64,000 bases of DNA. Origin: Buxus sempervirens (Eukaryota > Streptophyta > Magnoliopsida > Buxales > Buxaceae). Location of the stretch: the NCBI GenBank assembly GCA_947561395.2, contig OX387193.1:8680001-8744000 (forward strand), in the 5' to 3' direction. The notes below the pieces were generated by a model. It searched no databases and was not told where the DNA came from. It saw only the letters and a program-made list of their open reading frames with translations. The position numbers were made by a program, and so were the translations under genes. Shown piece by piece: positions 1-11,350 of this stretch; position 1 is the stretch's first letter, and every line of letters starts with the position of its first letter.

Positions 1-927
1 ATAGTAGCAGGAAAAATATGAAACTAACAACAAACTATCAAAATAGAAACCAAGTCACACCCCCATTAAAATGGAATTCAGGTACCCACAAACCTCCTCA
101 AGCCAAACTGTCTGGTAGAGATTTTTCAGCCCTAGTTACATAAGATAACAAGGTGTGAAACCATCTACAAGGTGCCGAGTCAGCCAAACAAAATTCAGTA
201 AGACCCAACAGCACTCCTGTATAAAGGTCATCCAAGAGATAACTGAGGTAAGAGTCATTTTCTCTCTCCACAAACTACAACATGAACTCACGCCTCTCTC
301 AGAGCAATTACCAATACTAAGATCTCAACACATGTATAATCCCCGATATAATTGGCCCTTAAAATGTATAAAGAATGAGTTTACTCTCATCCTTGAAATA
401 CCTCTTATCCTTGAGCGGCTGACATTTCCTCACTAAACTGAAACCAATTTATAAATTCTCCCTCCATTTGTATCTCCTTGTCTTCCTCAAAGCTCTAGTT
501 ATCACTTCTTGTAACTGTATATAGCTTCCATTTCTATGTTCTAAGGAGCATCCTTAGCTTTGAAATCCCAAATTCATGAACCTTTGTTATTTGAGCCAAT
601 TTAACCACGTGATTTTGGGACAACTAGAAAACATTCGAACGCTGCATTTCACGCTCTCGAATGCTACTCTCAGGTTTGTCTACAAACACTGAACGGTCGA
701 ACGCTGCATCTCACGCTCTCGAATGCTACTCTCTGGTTTTTCTGTAGGCACTCAACGTTCGAATGGTGCTTTAAACGTTATTTAACGTTCATCATAACTT
801 CTTCAATTTGATTCCGATTTTGACGCCGTTTGATCCATGACTCCTATAACCTATTCCAACCATCTTAAACACTTTAAGCACATACTATTTGATATTGAAT
901 TAAGCCAAACTAAAATATTAAACCTAA
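1..927. other. No recognisable gene; AT-rich flank
   Basis: No coding region I can support. Short open frames here have no recognisable motif. The only structure seen is the short tandem repeat at about 634-770, listed separately. The sequence may be the end of an element that lies mostly outside the window. Confidence 0.5.
634..770. repeat. Short tandem repeat, period about 63 bp
   Basis: Two near-identical units contain TCGAACGCTGCAT, CACGCTCTCGAATGCTACTCT and a GTTT-rich spacer. A degenerate third start follows (TTCGAATGGTGCT). TTCGAA/TTCGAATG strings recur in the TIRs of the 45.6 and 55.9 kb elements, but I cannot show a common origin. Confidence 0.6.
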
Positions 928-2647
928 TAGTAGTGATGTTATAATGACACATTTAAATGCCGAAATGCGAGTGTATGTGGCAAACATTATAACTACACTT
1001 TAAAAAACTGCCATAACAGTTTACATTATAATGGTATTTTTAAATGCCGCAAAAAGTCACTTTATAGCAGCATATTCGAAAGTTGTCATTGAGCATTGGG
1101 TTTGGGTTTAGGTTAGGCTTCATTTATAGTCCAAAGTCGAGTTTGGGTTCAAGCTATACAACCCGAAGCTCGAAGTTAATGTAGGCTATATGTACACACT
1201 CTTATATATACAAATAATAAGTGAATATTATTTGTATATATATGTGTCATTGTTTTTTTCCTCTTTTACGAAGTATTTATATTTATGCAATCAACTATTA
1301 AACATAAAATTTATTAACGGTTGATAACAAATTTATAAACTTATTCTCAAATATCAAATAAATAATTTATACCCACATACATCAGCATATATGCTATAAT
1401 AAATGTGATATTTGGGCGCACGTCTTCTACAAGAAGGATTGTGCAAAACCACAAATGTAGTAGGCCAATATTATATTTTAAAAATAATTTTTAAAAAAAA
1501 AAAATTAATTAAGTGCTTTTTTTTTCCAAATTCAAGGGACTAATCAAGGGGCATTTATAACATTTGCATTTACAACAAACGAACATAAAAGTATGTTGAT
1601 AGACGATTTAATTAATGAAATTCCAACATTTGCAATTATAACAAAAATTGAAAATTTTACATTTTATTTGGGCTAACCCAAACCCAGCCCGAACTCAAAT
1701 AATAACGTTTGGGTTAGGTTCGAGTTTAATAACGTTTGGGTTAGGTTTGAGTTTAATGAGTTTGGGTTAGGGCAAGTCATTGATGAGTTTGGGCTAGTAA
1801 ATCTTAGGTTGGGCTAAGCACGAATTCTTATAACCCAACCTAACCTGCCCTAATTACACCTCTACTATTACTAGTCAACCAAAGCTTGTGAGGAATGTTT
1901 TGTTCCAAGGCTTGTCCCCCTTTAATATTAAGCCTTTTGCCACCAAAAATAAAAAAAAAAGCTTATGTGGAATGTTAGAAAATTATTTTTTTAAACATAG
2001 ATGCCCTAAATAATTATTTATCCTTTTTTAATTGTATCCATATAATATTGCACATTCCACCTACTAGTTTTACTATTTTATTGTATCCATATAAAGGGAC
2101 ATATTAGTTTCTAACATCTCAGGAAATATATACTTTTTAACGCTTTTCTAAAACCTTTTGAAGGCGAAAACTATTTCTCATATTGGGTTTGTACCATACA
2201 TGGACATGTTTTCATGTATAATGGGGTCATACGTGGCAATCATGAATTAGAGAGGTTAAATAGTAATAATCGTAGAAACGAGGGATTTTAATATTTGACT
2301 ACGTCAGCGTTCTGAGGTCGTTGAATGATACGTCCAATAATGGAGTAAAAAGTCATGTTCTTGAAGTCTCTGTTGGCGGTACGCGTGGAACTTCCTTGTC
2401 TCTTTTGGATGGAATGACCGAATGAGTACGTCTGGGATCTTAAGTGAGTGCGGAGCTTCTAGAAAACAGAAAGATGCCAACGATAAAAAGGTAAGAAAAG
2501 CTCCTCGTTATGAATATAATTACCATGATACCACTCATGTTGATGCCTTAAATGACTTGCACAAAAAGCCAAATACTAAGGCTACGTTGTTTACCGGTCA
2601 TTATACATTATGGGATGTTGAATAGAATGTTGCACCTTGGAATTTAT

Positions 2648-2862
2648 GGGATGAAATCGTCTACAGCCATTGTTTGTAGCTAATCCAGCTGCTTCATTCA
2701 GATGTTGACATATGTAACATCCAATGGTTGTAGCTTTTCTCTTCTCAAAGAAAGGTAAGAATTTTTTTTATAAAAAAACCCAACCATGAGATGCTACTTA
2801 TGGAGCATCTCACAATCGTTGCATGAATAGCAGTAGTAACGGGCAGTGCACGATTTCATCCC
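2648..2862. mobile_element. MITE with GGGATGAAATCGT terminal inverted repeats
   Basis: A 215-bp insertion in R1 begins GGGATGAAATCGT and ends with its exact complement ACGATTTCATCCC. The flanks are GGAATTTAT and AGAATTTAT, a 9-bp duplication with one mismatch. R2, R3 and R4 keep the uninterrupted site near 4475, 32735 and 55284. It has no coding capacity. The 9-bp duplication suggests Mutator-type mobilisation; an 8-bp hAT duplication cannot be excluded because the boundary is ambiguous by one base. Confidence 0.8.
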
Positions 2863-3330
2863 AGAATTTATATTAAAAAGTTGGGCAACTTCTTGACCCA
2901 ATCAAGAAACAATCCGTGGAAAGTGAAAAACCACTTTTTTATTTTCCAACACGGAAGAGCAAGAAGGTTCGAATTGTTACTTACCTATTTGGCAAACAAT
3001 GATTGTCCACGTTGAACCCTTTTATGGGCTGAACAATAGATGATAAACCTCACCGACGAGTTATAATCTATATTTATAATATATATAACGCGAATTAGGA
3101 ATCATGCCAACTAAAATGTTCGACTTTCCAGAACAACACTCCGACATGGTTAATAAGATTCATTAATAAAATGGTACGTCAAAAACTATGTGAATTTTTT
3201 CAAAACTTAAGAGTTAGTTTCCCTTCCTACGTACGTGCGTACATCTTGCCGGCCATAATTAAACCAAAATATTAATTTGGGAATTTATTCTAGAATAGTT
3301 AGATAGCTGGAGTTATTATTATTATAATTC

Positions 3331-3346
3331 TTTCAACAAAAAAAAA
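3331..3346 (+). mobile_element. Minute poly(A) retro-insertion (16 bp) with 15-bp TSD
   Basis: TTTCAAC followed by nine A is flanked by two identical 15-bp copies of TTATTATTATAATTC (3316-3330 and 3347-3361). The same site is uninterrupted in R2, R3 and R4. It looks like the extreme 3' tip of a LINE or other poly(A) transcript inserted by target-primed reverse transcription. Confidence 0.75.
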
Positions 3347-3455
3347 TTATTATTATAATTCCTACGTACACCTTTTATAATAATTATTATAATCACAATC
3401 AGTCTCACTTCCCTTTACTTCATTACTTTTCAACCCGGCCATTCCTAATGGTCCG

Positions 3456-5650
3456 ATCAAATAAATAATTTATAACCACATACATGAATGAGTATATATG
3501 CTATAATAAATGTGATATTTGGGGGCACATCTTCTACAAAAAAGGATTGGAAAAAACCACAAATATAGTAGGCCAATATTTTTAAGTGCTTTTCTTTTTC
3601 CAAATTCAAGGGACTAATCAAGGGGCATTTATAACATTTGCATTTACAACAAATGAACATAAAAGTAACATAAAATTATGTTGATAGACAATTTAATTAA
3701 TGAAATTCTAACATTTGCAATTATAACAAGAATTGAAAATTTTACATTTTGCTTGGGTCAACCCAACCCTAGCCCAAACTCAAATAATAACGTTTGGATT
3801 AGGTTCGAGTTTACTGAGTTTGGGTTGGGGTGGGTCATTGATGAGTTTGGGCTAATAAATCTTAGATTGGGCTAAGAACGAATTCTTATAAGATGACCTA
3901 ACTTGACCTACTTACACCTCTACTATTACTAGTCAACCAAAACTTATAAGGAATGTTGGAAAATTATATTTTTAAACATAGATGCCCTAAATAATTATTT
4001 ATCCTTTTTTAATTGTATCCATATAATATTGCACATTCCACCTACTAGTTTTTCCATTTTATTGATATATAAAGTGGACATATTAGTTTCAAACATCTAA
4101 GGAAATATATCCTTTTTAACGCTTTTCTAGAACTCTGAGGTCGTTGAGTGATACTCCCAATATTGTATTCAAAAGTCATGTCCTTGAACTCTGAGCCGCC
4201 ACGGCGGCTGTAAATGGCACCGCCAGGTACACGTGGAACTTCCTTGCCTCTTCTGGAGTGGGTACGTGTGGGTATCTTAAGCGAGTGTGGGGCTTCTAGA
4301 AAACAGAAGATGCCAAGGATAGAAAGGTAAGAAAAGCTCCTCGTTATGAATGTAATTACCATGATACCACTCATTTTGATGCCTTCAATGACTTGCACAA
4401 AAAGCCAAAGGCAAAAGCTAAGTTGTTTACCGGTCATTATACATTATGGGATGTTGAATAGAACGTTGCACCATGGAATTTATAATAAAAAGTTGGGCAA
4501 CTTCCGGACCCCATTGAAGAAACAATCCGTGGAAAGTGCACTTTTTGGCAAGCAATGATTAACTACGTTGAGCCCTTTTATTGGCTTAACAGTAGATAAA
4601 AACCCTCACCGACTAGCTACATCTGTATCTATATATAACGCGAATTACGTCCTAGGAATCACGCCATCTAAAATGTTTGACTTTCTAGAATAACACTTCG
4701 ACACCGTGATACAGTGGGATTCGAGACAGATAATGCTAAGTTATCAGATTGCACATTGATGGCGTTGAAATACCATGAGTTGGCAGATCATCGCAAAGGC
4801 AAGAAGTGATTGTGATATCTTTCTAATTGGAGCAGTTTTGAGTGCATTTTAGTATTTTAGTTATAATTTTGGCTACGGGTATCGGAATCGAGCATATGAC
4901 TCCAATTCTGAAAGCTAATTCCAGCGCACACGTTGTGGACACTGACCCAAGTCGGTGTGCAATTTTTTGGACGTCAAATTCTACTGTTGTCCCCTCGTAA
5001 TCACTATTTTTAGTTATTTTTTGCTATTTCTGGTAATATTTCGTTTGTCAATTAGGAAGTGATTTTAAATCCGATTTGAGCCAGATTTTTCATAGGTTGC
5101 TTATTTTATTCTGTATTTCATTTAGGCATGCTTTAGGGGATTTTGTCGTTTTTAGTAAATTTCCAATACAGACGATTTTTGGCTATAAAGTCCGGCTTGT
5201 GGACTGATTTTAGTATTACTTGATTAAATAATATTCAGTTGAATCTCAGAGATGATTTCTTTGTGTTTTTTGGGCAAACTGTTTGTGTTCTTCCTTGTTA
5301 ATTATCTGTTCAAACTAGCCTGCAGAATAATCGCTATTTTGTCCGGCATCACACCGTTAATAAGATTCATTAATAAAAGGGTACGTCAAAACTATATTAA
5401 TTTTTTTAAAACTTAACAATCAGTTTTGCAACTGTTTCTTTCTACGTCTCCCTTCCCTTTCTACGTACATGCATATATCCTGCTAATCATAATTAAATCA
5501 GAATATTAATTTGGAAATTTATTCTAGAATAATTAGATAACTTGAATTATTATTATTATTATAATTTCTACGTACACCTTTTATAATAATTATTAGAATC
5601 ATAATCAGTCTCTCGGTCCTATGCTTCATTACTTTCAACCACCTACTCCA
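3456..5650. repeat. Degenerate repeat block, copy R2
   Basis: Matches R1 from about 1353 onward and R4. It lacks the first part of the block and carries a solo LTR at 4707-5351. Its far end adjoins the 3' flank of P450-A, as R3 relates to P450-C. Confidence 0.75.
4707..5351. mobile_element. Solo LTR, 645 bp, with 5-bp TSD CACCG
   Basis: The insertion starts TGATACAG and ends GGCATCA, giving TG...CA termini, and is flanked by CACCG on both sides (4702-4706 and 5352-5356). The site is uninterrupted in R1, R3 and R4. No internal domain or second LTR remains, so it is a solo LTR left by recombination. The superfamily cannot be assigned from the LTR alone. Confidence 0.8.
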
Positions 5651-5651
5651 T

Positions 5652-6458
5652 GGGTTGACATCGTCGACCGCCAAATCCTGCTGCACAACCTGCCGCTCGT
5701 ATTATATGTGGTCGCGTGGAGCGTATTGTCACATCACGAAGTTTCCGTTTCTCGGCTCTGTTAAAATTGAGAATCGGCGCGCCATCCCCTTCCTCTTCTT
5801 TCTACTTTATCAGGTAAAGATAAAGAAAAATCAATTAAAAAAAACAAAAAAGGGAAACGGAGATGAGCACTGGGCTGAAGGTTATGGGAAAATTAAAAGG
5901 AAGACCCTCGAGTGCTTATTCGACTTGGGTTGGATGAGCTTCATAGCAATGGCGAATTTTGTAGAACAGAAACATGGATGGGAGCTTATCGATGTTCTCT
6001 ACACTGGTGGGTATTTCAGAAACATTTTGCAGAAAGGGTAGGTCGTTAATGGAGGCCTGTGTGTCGGCGAGTGAGTGACGGATGAAGGGAGAGTTTGCTG
6101 GAGTGATGAAAGATGGAAACCGCGACTCCGCGGAGGAGAACAAGGCGCGCGAGTTGGAGAATGGGGATGGTGTGGCCGTTTCCATCTTCATCACTTCGGA
6201 ATCATTAAGAGCAGTTTCTCAAACCTTACTCCCTCTCCCTCCGGTTTTTTTATTTTTATATTTTTTATTTACCTGATAAAGTAGAAAGAAGAAGAAGAGG
6301 ATAGCGCGCCGATTCACGATTTTTTTTTTTTTTTGGTAATGTCCGATTCACGATTTTAACATAGCCGAGAAACGGAAACTTCATAATTGAGCTCCACGTG
6401 GCCACTTATAATACAAGCGGTAGGCAGCAAGATTCCGCGGCAGACAATGTCAGGCCCC
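5652..6458. mobile_element. Mutator-like non-autonomous element with ~165-bp TIRs
   Basis: The left arm (about 5652-5820) and right arm (about 6265-6458) are inverted copies. Shared stretches include AAGTTTCCGTTTCTCGGCT, TCGGCGCGC and TTTCTACTTTATCAGGTAAA. The ends read GGGTTGACAT on the left and, complemented, GGGGCCTGACAT on the right. The centre has small open frames but no recognisable domain. The related 3' flank of P450-C near 33265 lacks the element. I could not find a clean target-site duplication. The right arm carries a poly(T) micro-insertion at 6324-6342. Confidence 0.7.
6324..6342 (-). mobile_element. Minute poly(A) insertion, antisense, with 15-bp TSD
   Basis: A T-run plus GGTAATGT lies between two copies of CCGATTCACGATTTT (6309-6323 and 6343-6357). 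The opposite TIR arm near 5775-5795 has the uninterrupted site, so this is an insertion after the TIRs formed. Confidence 0.65.
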
Positions 6459-6829
6459 ATTCGACACAGCTAACGGGTCGGCAGGCATCTCATCAGATGA
6501 ATCAAGAGATAGGGCAATCATCACTCGCTAGATCCGTCCCTTTTTTTTATAATTTTTTTTTGTTTGTGCTTGAAGACCCGTGAATGAATAAGTTACAGAT
6601 TATAGTGGTGGTTGAGGAATTGATCCACAGCTAACACTATTATTTATCCATATATAATATTTTATAATCTTTTCCATAACTTTACTACAAAGCTGTTACA
6701 CACACTCGCAAAGGAAACAATGCACATATGCTACCCAGTTCAACTGGCTATATGGTAGAGAAGACAATATTACACACAAGCCGTACATTAATCTATAACA
6801 GCTTCACAATCGTTTAAGCAGCTCTGGTG

Positions 6830-8566
6830 CTAAGCGTAGAGCTCTAAATTAGATAGTCTTGGTGTTGGGATGGCAATTAAACGCTTTGATTTCTTTAAAA
6901 CAAAGTCAATATCCTCCGAAAAATCGATCTCTGTCCCTTGAGGCAATCTCCAGTCAAAGGAATGCAACAACGAAGCCATTCCAAACCTCATCATTCTCTC
7001 TGCTAATGGAATTCCCGCGCACATCCTCCTTCCAGATCCGAATGGAAGGTAGTGAAACGAATTGCCATTATAATCACACTTCACAGTGTCCTCCCTCAGG
7101 AACCTTTCAGGCTGGAACTCCAAGGGACTGTCCCAAATCTGAGGATCCCTCTGAATTGCCCAGACATTGATTATGATCTCTGTATCCTTCGGAATAGCGT
7201 AGCCACCCACTGTGCAAGAGACGCTTGTCTTCCGCGTGAGTGTCGGCACCACCGGGTACAAGCGTAGTGTCTCCTTCACAATTGCTTCCAAATAATGCAA
7301 TTTGGGCAGATGAGATTCTTCCACAATGTTCTCCATCCCCACCACCTCCTCCAGTTCTTGTTGTGCTCTCCTGAGAATTCTCGGTTGCTTCATCATCTCT
7401 CCCATCGTCCACTCTATTGTAGTCGAGGACGTGTCTGTCCCACCAGTGATCAGGTCCTGTGTTAACAATTCTTGTAAGATCAATAAGACAAAAATAAACT
7501 CGAAATGTAATTAATTAATTAAACGGAGGCCATATCCTACTGCTTTTTAAACTTTGTTTTTCCACAATTTTGCAGATCTAAATGGACAATATAACAAAAG
7601 TATTTCTAGATATATATTGAAACTTACCAGAAACAAGGCCTTGAGTTGGGTCCTGGTTATTTGATTCTTAGCTTCTTCTTGCTTATTAACATCCAATACA
7701 ATTTGCAGAAAGTCCTTCATGACCTTCCCTTCGGCTGCCATATTTTCTTTCTCACGTTGATCAATCACAGACTCAAATATCCGATCAAGCCGTGCCAAGA
7801 GCTCCTTCTGTCGTCGTTCAATTCCTTGGATATCAAACCTTGCAAGAACAGGAAACACATCTGAGATGTTGGTCTTCCCTATCAGTTCTATCATTTTCCC
7901 AATCACCTCCATGAACTCAACCCCCACAACCTCAACAGTCCCACCCCAGATCATGCTCCTTACGACGTTGAAGCTCGTTAAGTACATCAACTTGTTGATC
8001 TCAACATCTTCACCCCTCTTGTTGTACACATCTCTCACCATCTTCCGAACTTCACGTCTCCTGAGGGCGTAAGAAGCGTCCAGGTTGCTGTTACTTAGCA
8101 TCTCTCGCACACATACTTTGCGCAGCTTGCGCCAGTCTTCGCCGTAAGAGCTAAAAGCTATGTCGTTAGCACCATAGGAGAAAACAAGAGCTGCGACGGT
8201 TCGCTCACGACTAGCAAACACTGCGTCGTGATCCCTGAGAACCTCCTTTGCTAGGGCTGGGGAGCTCAAGACAACACATAAACTGGTTCCTAGTTGAAGC
8301 TTCATGATGGGGCCATAGATTGGAGCCAGGTTTTTGAAGGTCCGGTTAATATCGGAATTCAGAAAAGGGAGGTACCCAACTAGGGGTAAGCCACGGGGAC
8401 CAGGTGGTAATGGCGGGCCGCTTCTCTGTTTGGACTTGTTGGAAGTCCATAGGTAGAAGAAGATTACAGTTACGGCAAAAACCGAAAGGTTTAGTATTGT
8501 TGGAGTGAATTCATCTTTTTGGTTGTTCCTTTGCCACCACCATAACCAACCTACGTTCAAAGACAT
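6830..8566 (-). CDS. Cytochrome P450, CYP706 family (P450-A)
   Basis: Heme-thiolate monooxygenase anchored in the ER membrane. CYP706 enzymes oxidise terpenoids or phenolics; the substrate here is unknown. Exon 1 is 8566-7628 and exon 2 is 7456-6830, with a 171-bp GT-AG phase-0 intron, giving 521 residues, normal for the family. In order: hydrophobic anchor about residues 24-43, proline hinge PPLPPGPRGLP at about 50-60, I-helix GGTDTS at 318-323, K-helix ETLR at 375-378, PERF at 429-432, heme loop FGSGRRMCAG at 452-461 with ligand Cys459. The first ATG precedes the anchor directly. Oddity: the segment after the K-helix (substrate recognition site 5) reads TLTRKTS, unlike the RRPS of P450-B and P450-C. 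No stop or frameshift. The family call rests on the GYLPFL, GPIMKL and SYGANDI blocks; CYP76 is the main alternative and fits less well. Confidence 0.92.
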
Positions 8567-8660
8567 ATCTACTTAGATCTGACAAGAAGCAACAAAAACA
8601 AACAGATAGTTGAAAAGAAGGAAGGCTTGATTGTATATTATTTTAGATCAGTAGTATTCC

Positions 8661-8668
8661 TTAAATAG
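8661..8668 (-). promoter_or_regulatory. TATA-like box of P450-A
   Basis: CTATTTAA on the minus strand, 95 bp upstream of the ATG. The same octamer lies 92 bp upstream of P450-B and 94 bp upstream of P450-C, so the core promoter was copied with the genes. Confidence 0.6.
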
Positions 8669-9040
8669 AACTGCGGCAACTGCCTCAACGTGAACGGAGG
8701 ATTGCATCGGCAGGGGCTCTATCTACAAGTATTTACGATGCAAACACGTGTCCTGTAAGGATAGTCAAAGGCATTGCTAACGGCGTTAGACCCAAACGAT
8801 CTGAATTGAGATTAATCCCACGAATCGAGGCGTCCCAGCTCACAGCAGCTGCTGACTGCTGTCTCATTTGCCTATCTTCTTCTTCTCTCTTCCATCTTTG
8901 TCCCTTCATTTTACCTTTCTTTCCCCTCATTCTCTCTCGAAGGGAATGCAGAAATATTGTTGGAGCCTCGCTTTGATTCTCTCATCTCCTTGGGCGTTCA
9001 ATCTCTACTCTGAAGTGCTAAGATGTAAGGTCTATAAGAT

Positions 9041-9270
9041 TGTTAGAAAGTATGAGCTCGGTCGGTTTTGGGGCAAGGAACTTTTCCAAGGCTTACCTCT
9101 CTAAGAATCTGTAGAAAGAGAAAAGACGTGGGCCATGATGGTTGTGGGCAAAGAGAAGGTGATTAACGTAGGAATGATGGAGCAAGTGAAGCGAGAAATT
9201 GATGTGATGAAGATGGTGAAGCATTCCAACATTGTACAGCTCCACGAAGTCATGGATAGCAACTCCGAAG
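9041..9270 (+). pseudogene. CIPK (CBL-interacting protein kinase) N-lobe fragment
   Basis: One frame reads KYELGRFWGKELF, a stop, then [20 protein letters not shown] and, continuing, [16 protein letters not shown]. This matches the start of plant CIPK/SnRK3 kinases, from the glycine loop to the strand after helix C. It is dead: the glycine loop has lost its second glycine (GKELF for GxGxF), the ATP-binding lysine in the AIK motif is replaced, a stop lies between, and everything after the N-lobe is absent. No intron is visible. It lies about 0.5 kb upstream of P450-A beside two other gene fragments, so capture by a transposon is likely. Confidence 0.8.
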
Positions 9271-9690
9271 GTCGTTTGAAGCTCGTTCACCAAGGTCGCT
9301 AGAGGTCGTTTGAAAGAAGACAATGCTCGAGGTTAGTTCCAATAACTCATCTCCGCCATTGATTTCTGCCAGTCGTGGTGTTGATTTCTGCCAATCGTCG
9401 AGATTTTCGCTGTAACGCCGGATTTCATGGTGGTGGAAGTGAAGAAGGATGGTGGTCAACATAATAGACCCAAATAATATATCAGGTCATTTTTTGGTGA
9501 ACACAATCCGCCATAATCTCTTCGATCCCTTCATCTTATGTGCCAGAGATTTAGTAGGGAAGTGAAGGAGAGTTTTTTTTTTTTGTTGATAGATAATAAT
9601 CAAAGAGAGTGGGAAAGCTGCAGTAAATCTTTGGAAAAGCCTGGTTCTTGTAGAGGCTGTTCCGGTAATGATGCACATTGAAGTGGTCAC
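9271..9690. other. No recognisable feature
   Basis: GC content is somewhat higher than the surroundings and short open frames exist on both strands, but I see no domain. A T-run near 9570 may be another poly(A) insertion, but no flanking duplication could be shown. Confidence 0.4.
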
Positions 9691-9691
9691 T

Positions 9692-9915
9692 CAAAGTCGA
9701 TCTTCAGGCTCTCATATTCTCCTGGGTTGAGCTGATCGGTGGAATCCCATAAGCTAATTTGTATTCCAGGTCGCGTATCCGACCAAGGAGCTCCGCCTCG
9801 ACAGCGGCGTATTGCGCTCACCAATCATAAGGGACTTGTTGGCCCTCTGACTTAGAGTCCTCGAGCAAGACATCCATCTCACCGGAGCTCTCAACCCAGT
9901 TGGAGCTGGCGCTTT
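9692..9915 (-). pseudogene. Unrecognised coding-like fragment with internal stop
   Basis: On the minus strand one frame runs through an acidic segment (MDVLLEDSKSEGQQVPYDW), a stop, then a possible coiled coil (AAVEAELLGRIRDLEYKLAY) and IPPISSTQEN. The composition looks like real protein and the base composition is richer than the flanks, but I do not recognise the family. It sits between the CIPK and Ole e 1-like fragments. Confidence 0.4.
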
Positions 9916-10286
9916 CGTCTATTGAATAGAAGAAGAAAGAAAGCCACTTTGTTGTTCCCGCATCAAAAATGAATTACAGAAGAATTGACCAGATAAATAA
10001 AGAGTAAAAAATGAAATTCCACTTAATAAGAGGCCCAATGGATCAACAAAGGGATTCCCCATATTACATAAAACCACCTTTACTCAACCCCGACCTACAC
10101 AGGTGGTTTTAGAACAAAAATGAATCCGGTATTGACTCCGGCAAAAGATAAAAACATGAATACGGCATGGATGCCATAATCAAAATCAAGAAATCTCATT
10201 CGGCGCTTTCGTCTATTGAATAGAAGAAGAAAAAAAGCCCACTTTGTTGTTCCCACATCAAAAAATGAATTACAGAAGAATTGACC
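9911..10286. repeat. Direct repeat pair of ~85 bp
   Basis: About 85 bp beginning GGCGCTTTCGTCTATTGAAT occurs at about 9911-9993 and again at about 10201-10286 with a few differences. The segment between has no recognisable coding content. This points to a local duplication within a patchwork of captured fragments. Confidence 0.7.
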
Positions 10287-10500
10287 ATTCTTCCGGATAA
10301 CTAAAAGCCCACGACCTGGATCAACTGATGCGCAGTCACCCTGGGGGCTGCTAACATGCACAGCCTTACAGATTAGGTCTTCATGGTCATCTGCAACTCG
10401 GATCTAGAATATTCCTGTTGAATCTATCTTCCCCTCAATGCTGTATAAACAGGTTCACACCAGCGCTATCTTTGCATTCCAACCTGACCTTTGCATCCGC
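10265..10500 (-). pseudogene. Pollen Ole e 1 / extensin-like protein fragment
   Basis: Reading the minus strand from 10500: ADAKVRLECKDSAGVNLF, then after a frame change GKIDSTGIF, a stop, IRVADDHEDLICKAVHVSS and PQGDC...GLLVIRKNGQ. This is the order seen in the Ole e 1 fold of secreted pollen and cell-wall proteins: K(L)EC, a G..D.TG strand, DHE..IC, SP..DC, NNG. It has a frameshift and an in-frame stop and lacks a signal peptide, so it is a dead fragment. It probably arrived with the neighbouring CIPK fragment. Confidence 0.7.
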
Positions 10501-10505
10501 TCAGT

Positions 10506-10729
10506 ATAAAAAGGTCACCATTGAACGATCTTTAAAACAATGGGGGTGTGGATTGTGCGCAGGAAAACGAAGAAGAAGAAAGTGAGGGGAGATAAGTTTT
10601 GGAGGAGACAGTCGCAGACTACTGCTCCGACGCGTCGAAACGAGACGGCAAATGCAACGTTAACGTTAATTAGTTTTTGCTCTCCGTTAGTTCGGATGGC
10701 GGACTATGGAACTCCACACTGACCCCTTT
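10506..10729. other. No recognisable gene
   Basis: Contains a lysine/arginine-rich short frame and the string CGTTAACGTTAA, which also occurs in the arms of the 13.97-16.77 kb element. No feature can be supported. Confidence 0.3.
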
Positions 10730-10933
10730 GGGAGTTGAAATCGTCTGCGACATTGATCCTGTGGCAGACCACGCAGCATCGCGGGATGCTGCCATGTGGA
10801 GCATCCACCTATGTTACATTTTTCACATTAAAAAAATGAAATGTCACCTCACGTGACATTTCACTTTTTTTAAAGTGAGTCAACAACATCCCATGAATGC
10901 TGCAAGACCACTGAGGCAGACGATTTTGTCCCC
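10730..10933. mobile_element. MITE related to the 2.65 kb MITE
   Basis: About 204 bp. The left end is GGGAGTTGAAATCGTCTGC and the right end GCAGACGATTTTGTCCCC, near-complementary and close to the termini of the 2648-2862 element. Inside is a second imperfect inverted repeat (AAATGTCACCTCACGTGACATTT). No clear target-site duplication. Confidence 0.6.
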
Positions 10934-11350
10934 ACTTTTGGATGGGGCTCTTATGGTATGTTGCCATCTGTATGATTCAATGCACATGCTCCTCACATGC
11001 TTATGTATTATATATATTATATTAGGTTGGTTTAATTTGGTTTATGCAAATATATCAATTTAATTCAGTTTCGATTTGTTTTAACCAATCATCCAACACG
11101 AAACCAAGCCAACTAAGTTCGGTTTAGCAATTTTTAGATTGAAGCTGAACTGAAGAATTGAAAAACCGAACTAAATTGATTCGAAGTCAGTTTGGGTTCG
11201 GTTTTAACCAAACCGAGTTGCACCCCTATTAATGAGAGGTATAGAGACAAATGCAAGTAACCATGAAGTTGATCTATACAGTCTTTGACATTGCCATAAC
11301 AAGAACATCCACTTTGATCAAAAATAAATGTTAAGGTATGATTCATCCTT
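10934..11350. repeat. Dispersed short repeats (TTCGGTTT family and others)
   Basis: The stretch at about 11085-11230 contains TTCGGTTTAGCAATTTTTAGA and ends GGTTCGGTTTTAACC...AGTTGCACCCCTA. A second copy is at about 17515-17705. The segment TTCAATGCACATGCTCCTCAC near 10977 recurs near 52237 and, inverted, near 13640. These are dispersed repeat fragments with no coding content. Confidence 0.55.

Larger units (their letters stand above)
928..3437. repeat. Degenerate repeat block, copy R1
   Basis: This AT-rich non-coding block is shared with 3456-5650 (R2), 32684-33388 (R3) and 53507-55868 (R4). The order of segments is kept: the GTAGTGATGTTATAA start, a TTTGGGTT-rich stretch near 1680-1850, the 'ttaccggtcattatac' segment near 2590, then an AT-rich end with TTATTATTATAATT. 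R1 has two insertions the other copies lack: a MITE at 2648-2862 and a 16-bp poly(A) insertion at 3331-3346. Original function unknown; it behaves as a low-copy duplicated unit linked to the P450 genes. Confidence 0.75.

Noticed and set aside
155..436. 93-codon open frame at the left edge
   Set aside because: No recognisable motif, no homologous frame elsewhere in the window, and the base composition equals the surroundings.
5655..6041. 128-codon frame in the small long-TIR element as a gene
   Set aside because: It overlaps the TIR arm and has no domain; the opposite strand is equally open.
6830..8566. Assignment to CYP76 (geraniol 8-hydroxylase type)
   Set aside because: CYP76 shares the general A-type motifs, but the N-terminal hinge, GYLPFL, SYGANDI and C-terminal blocks fit CYP706 better.
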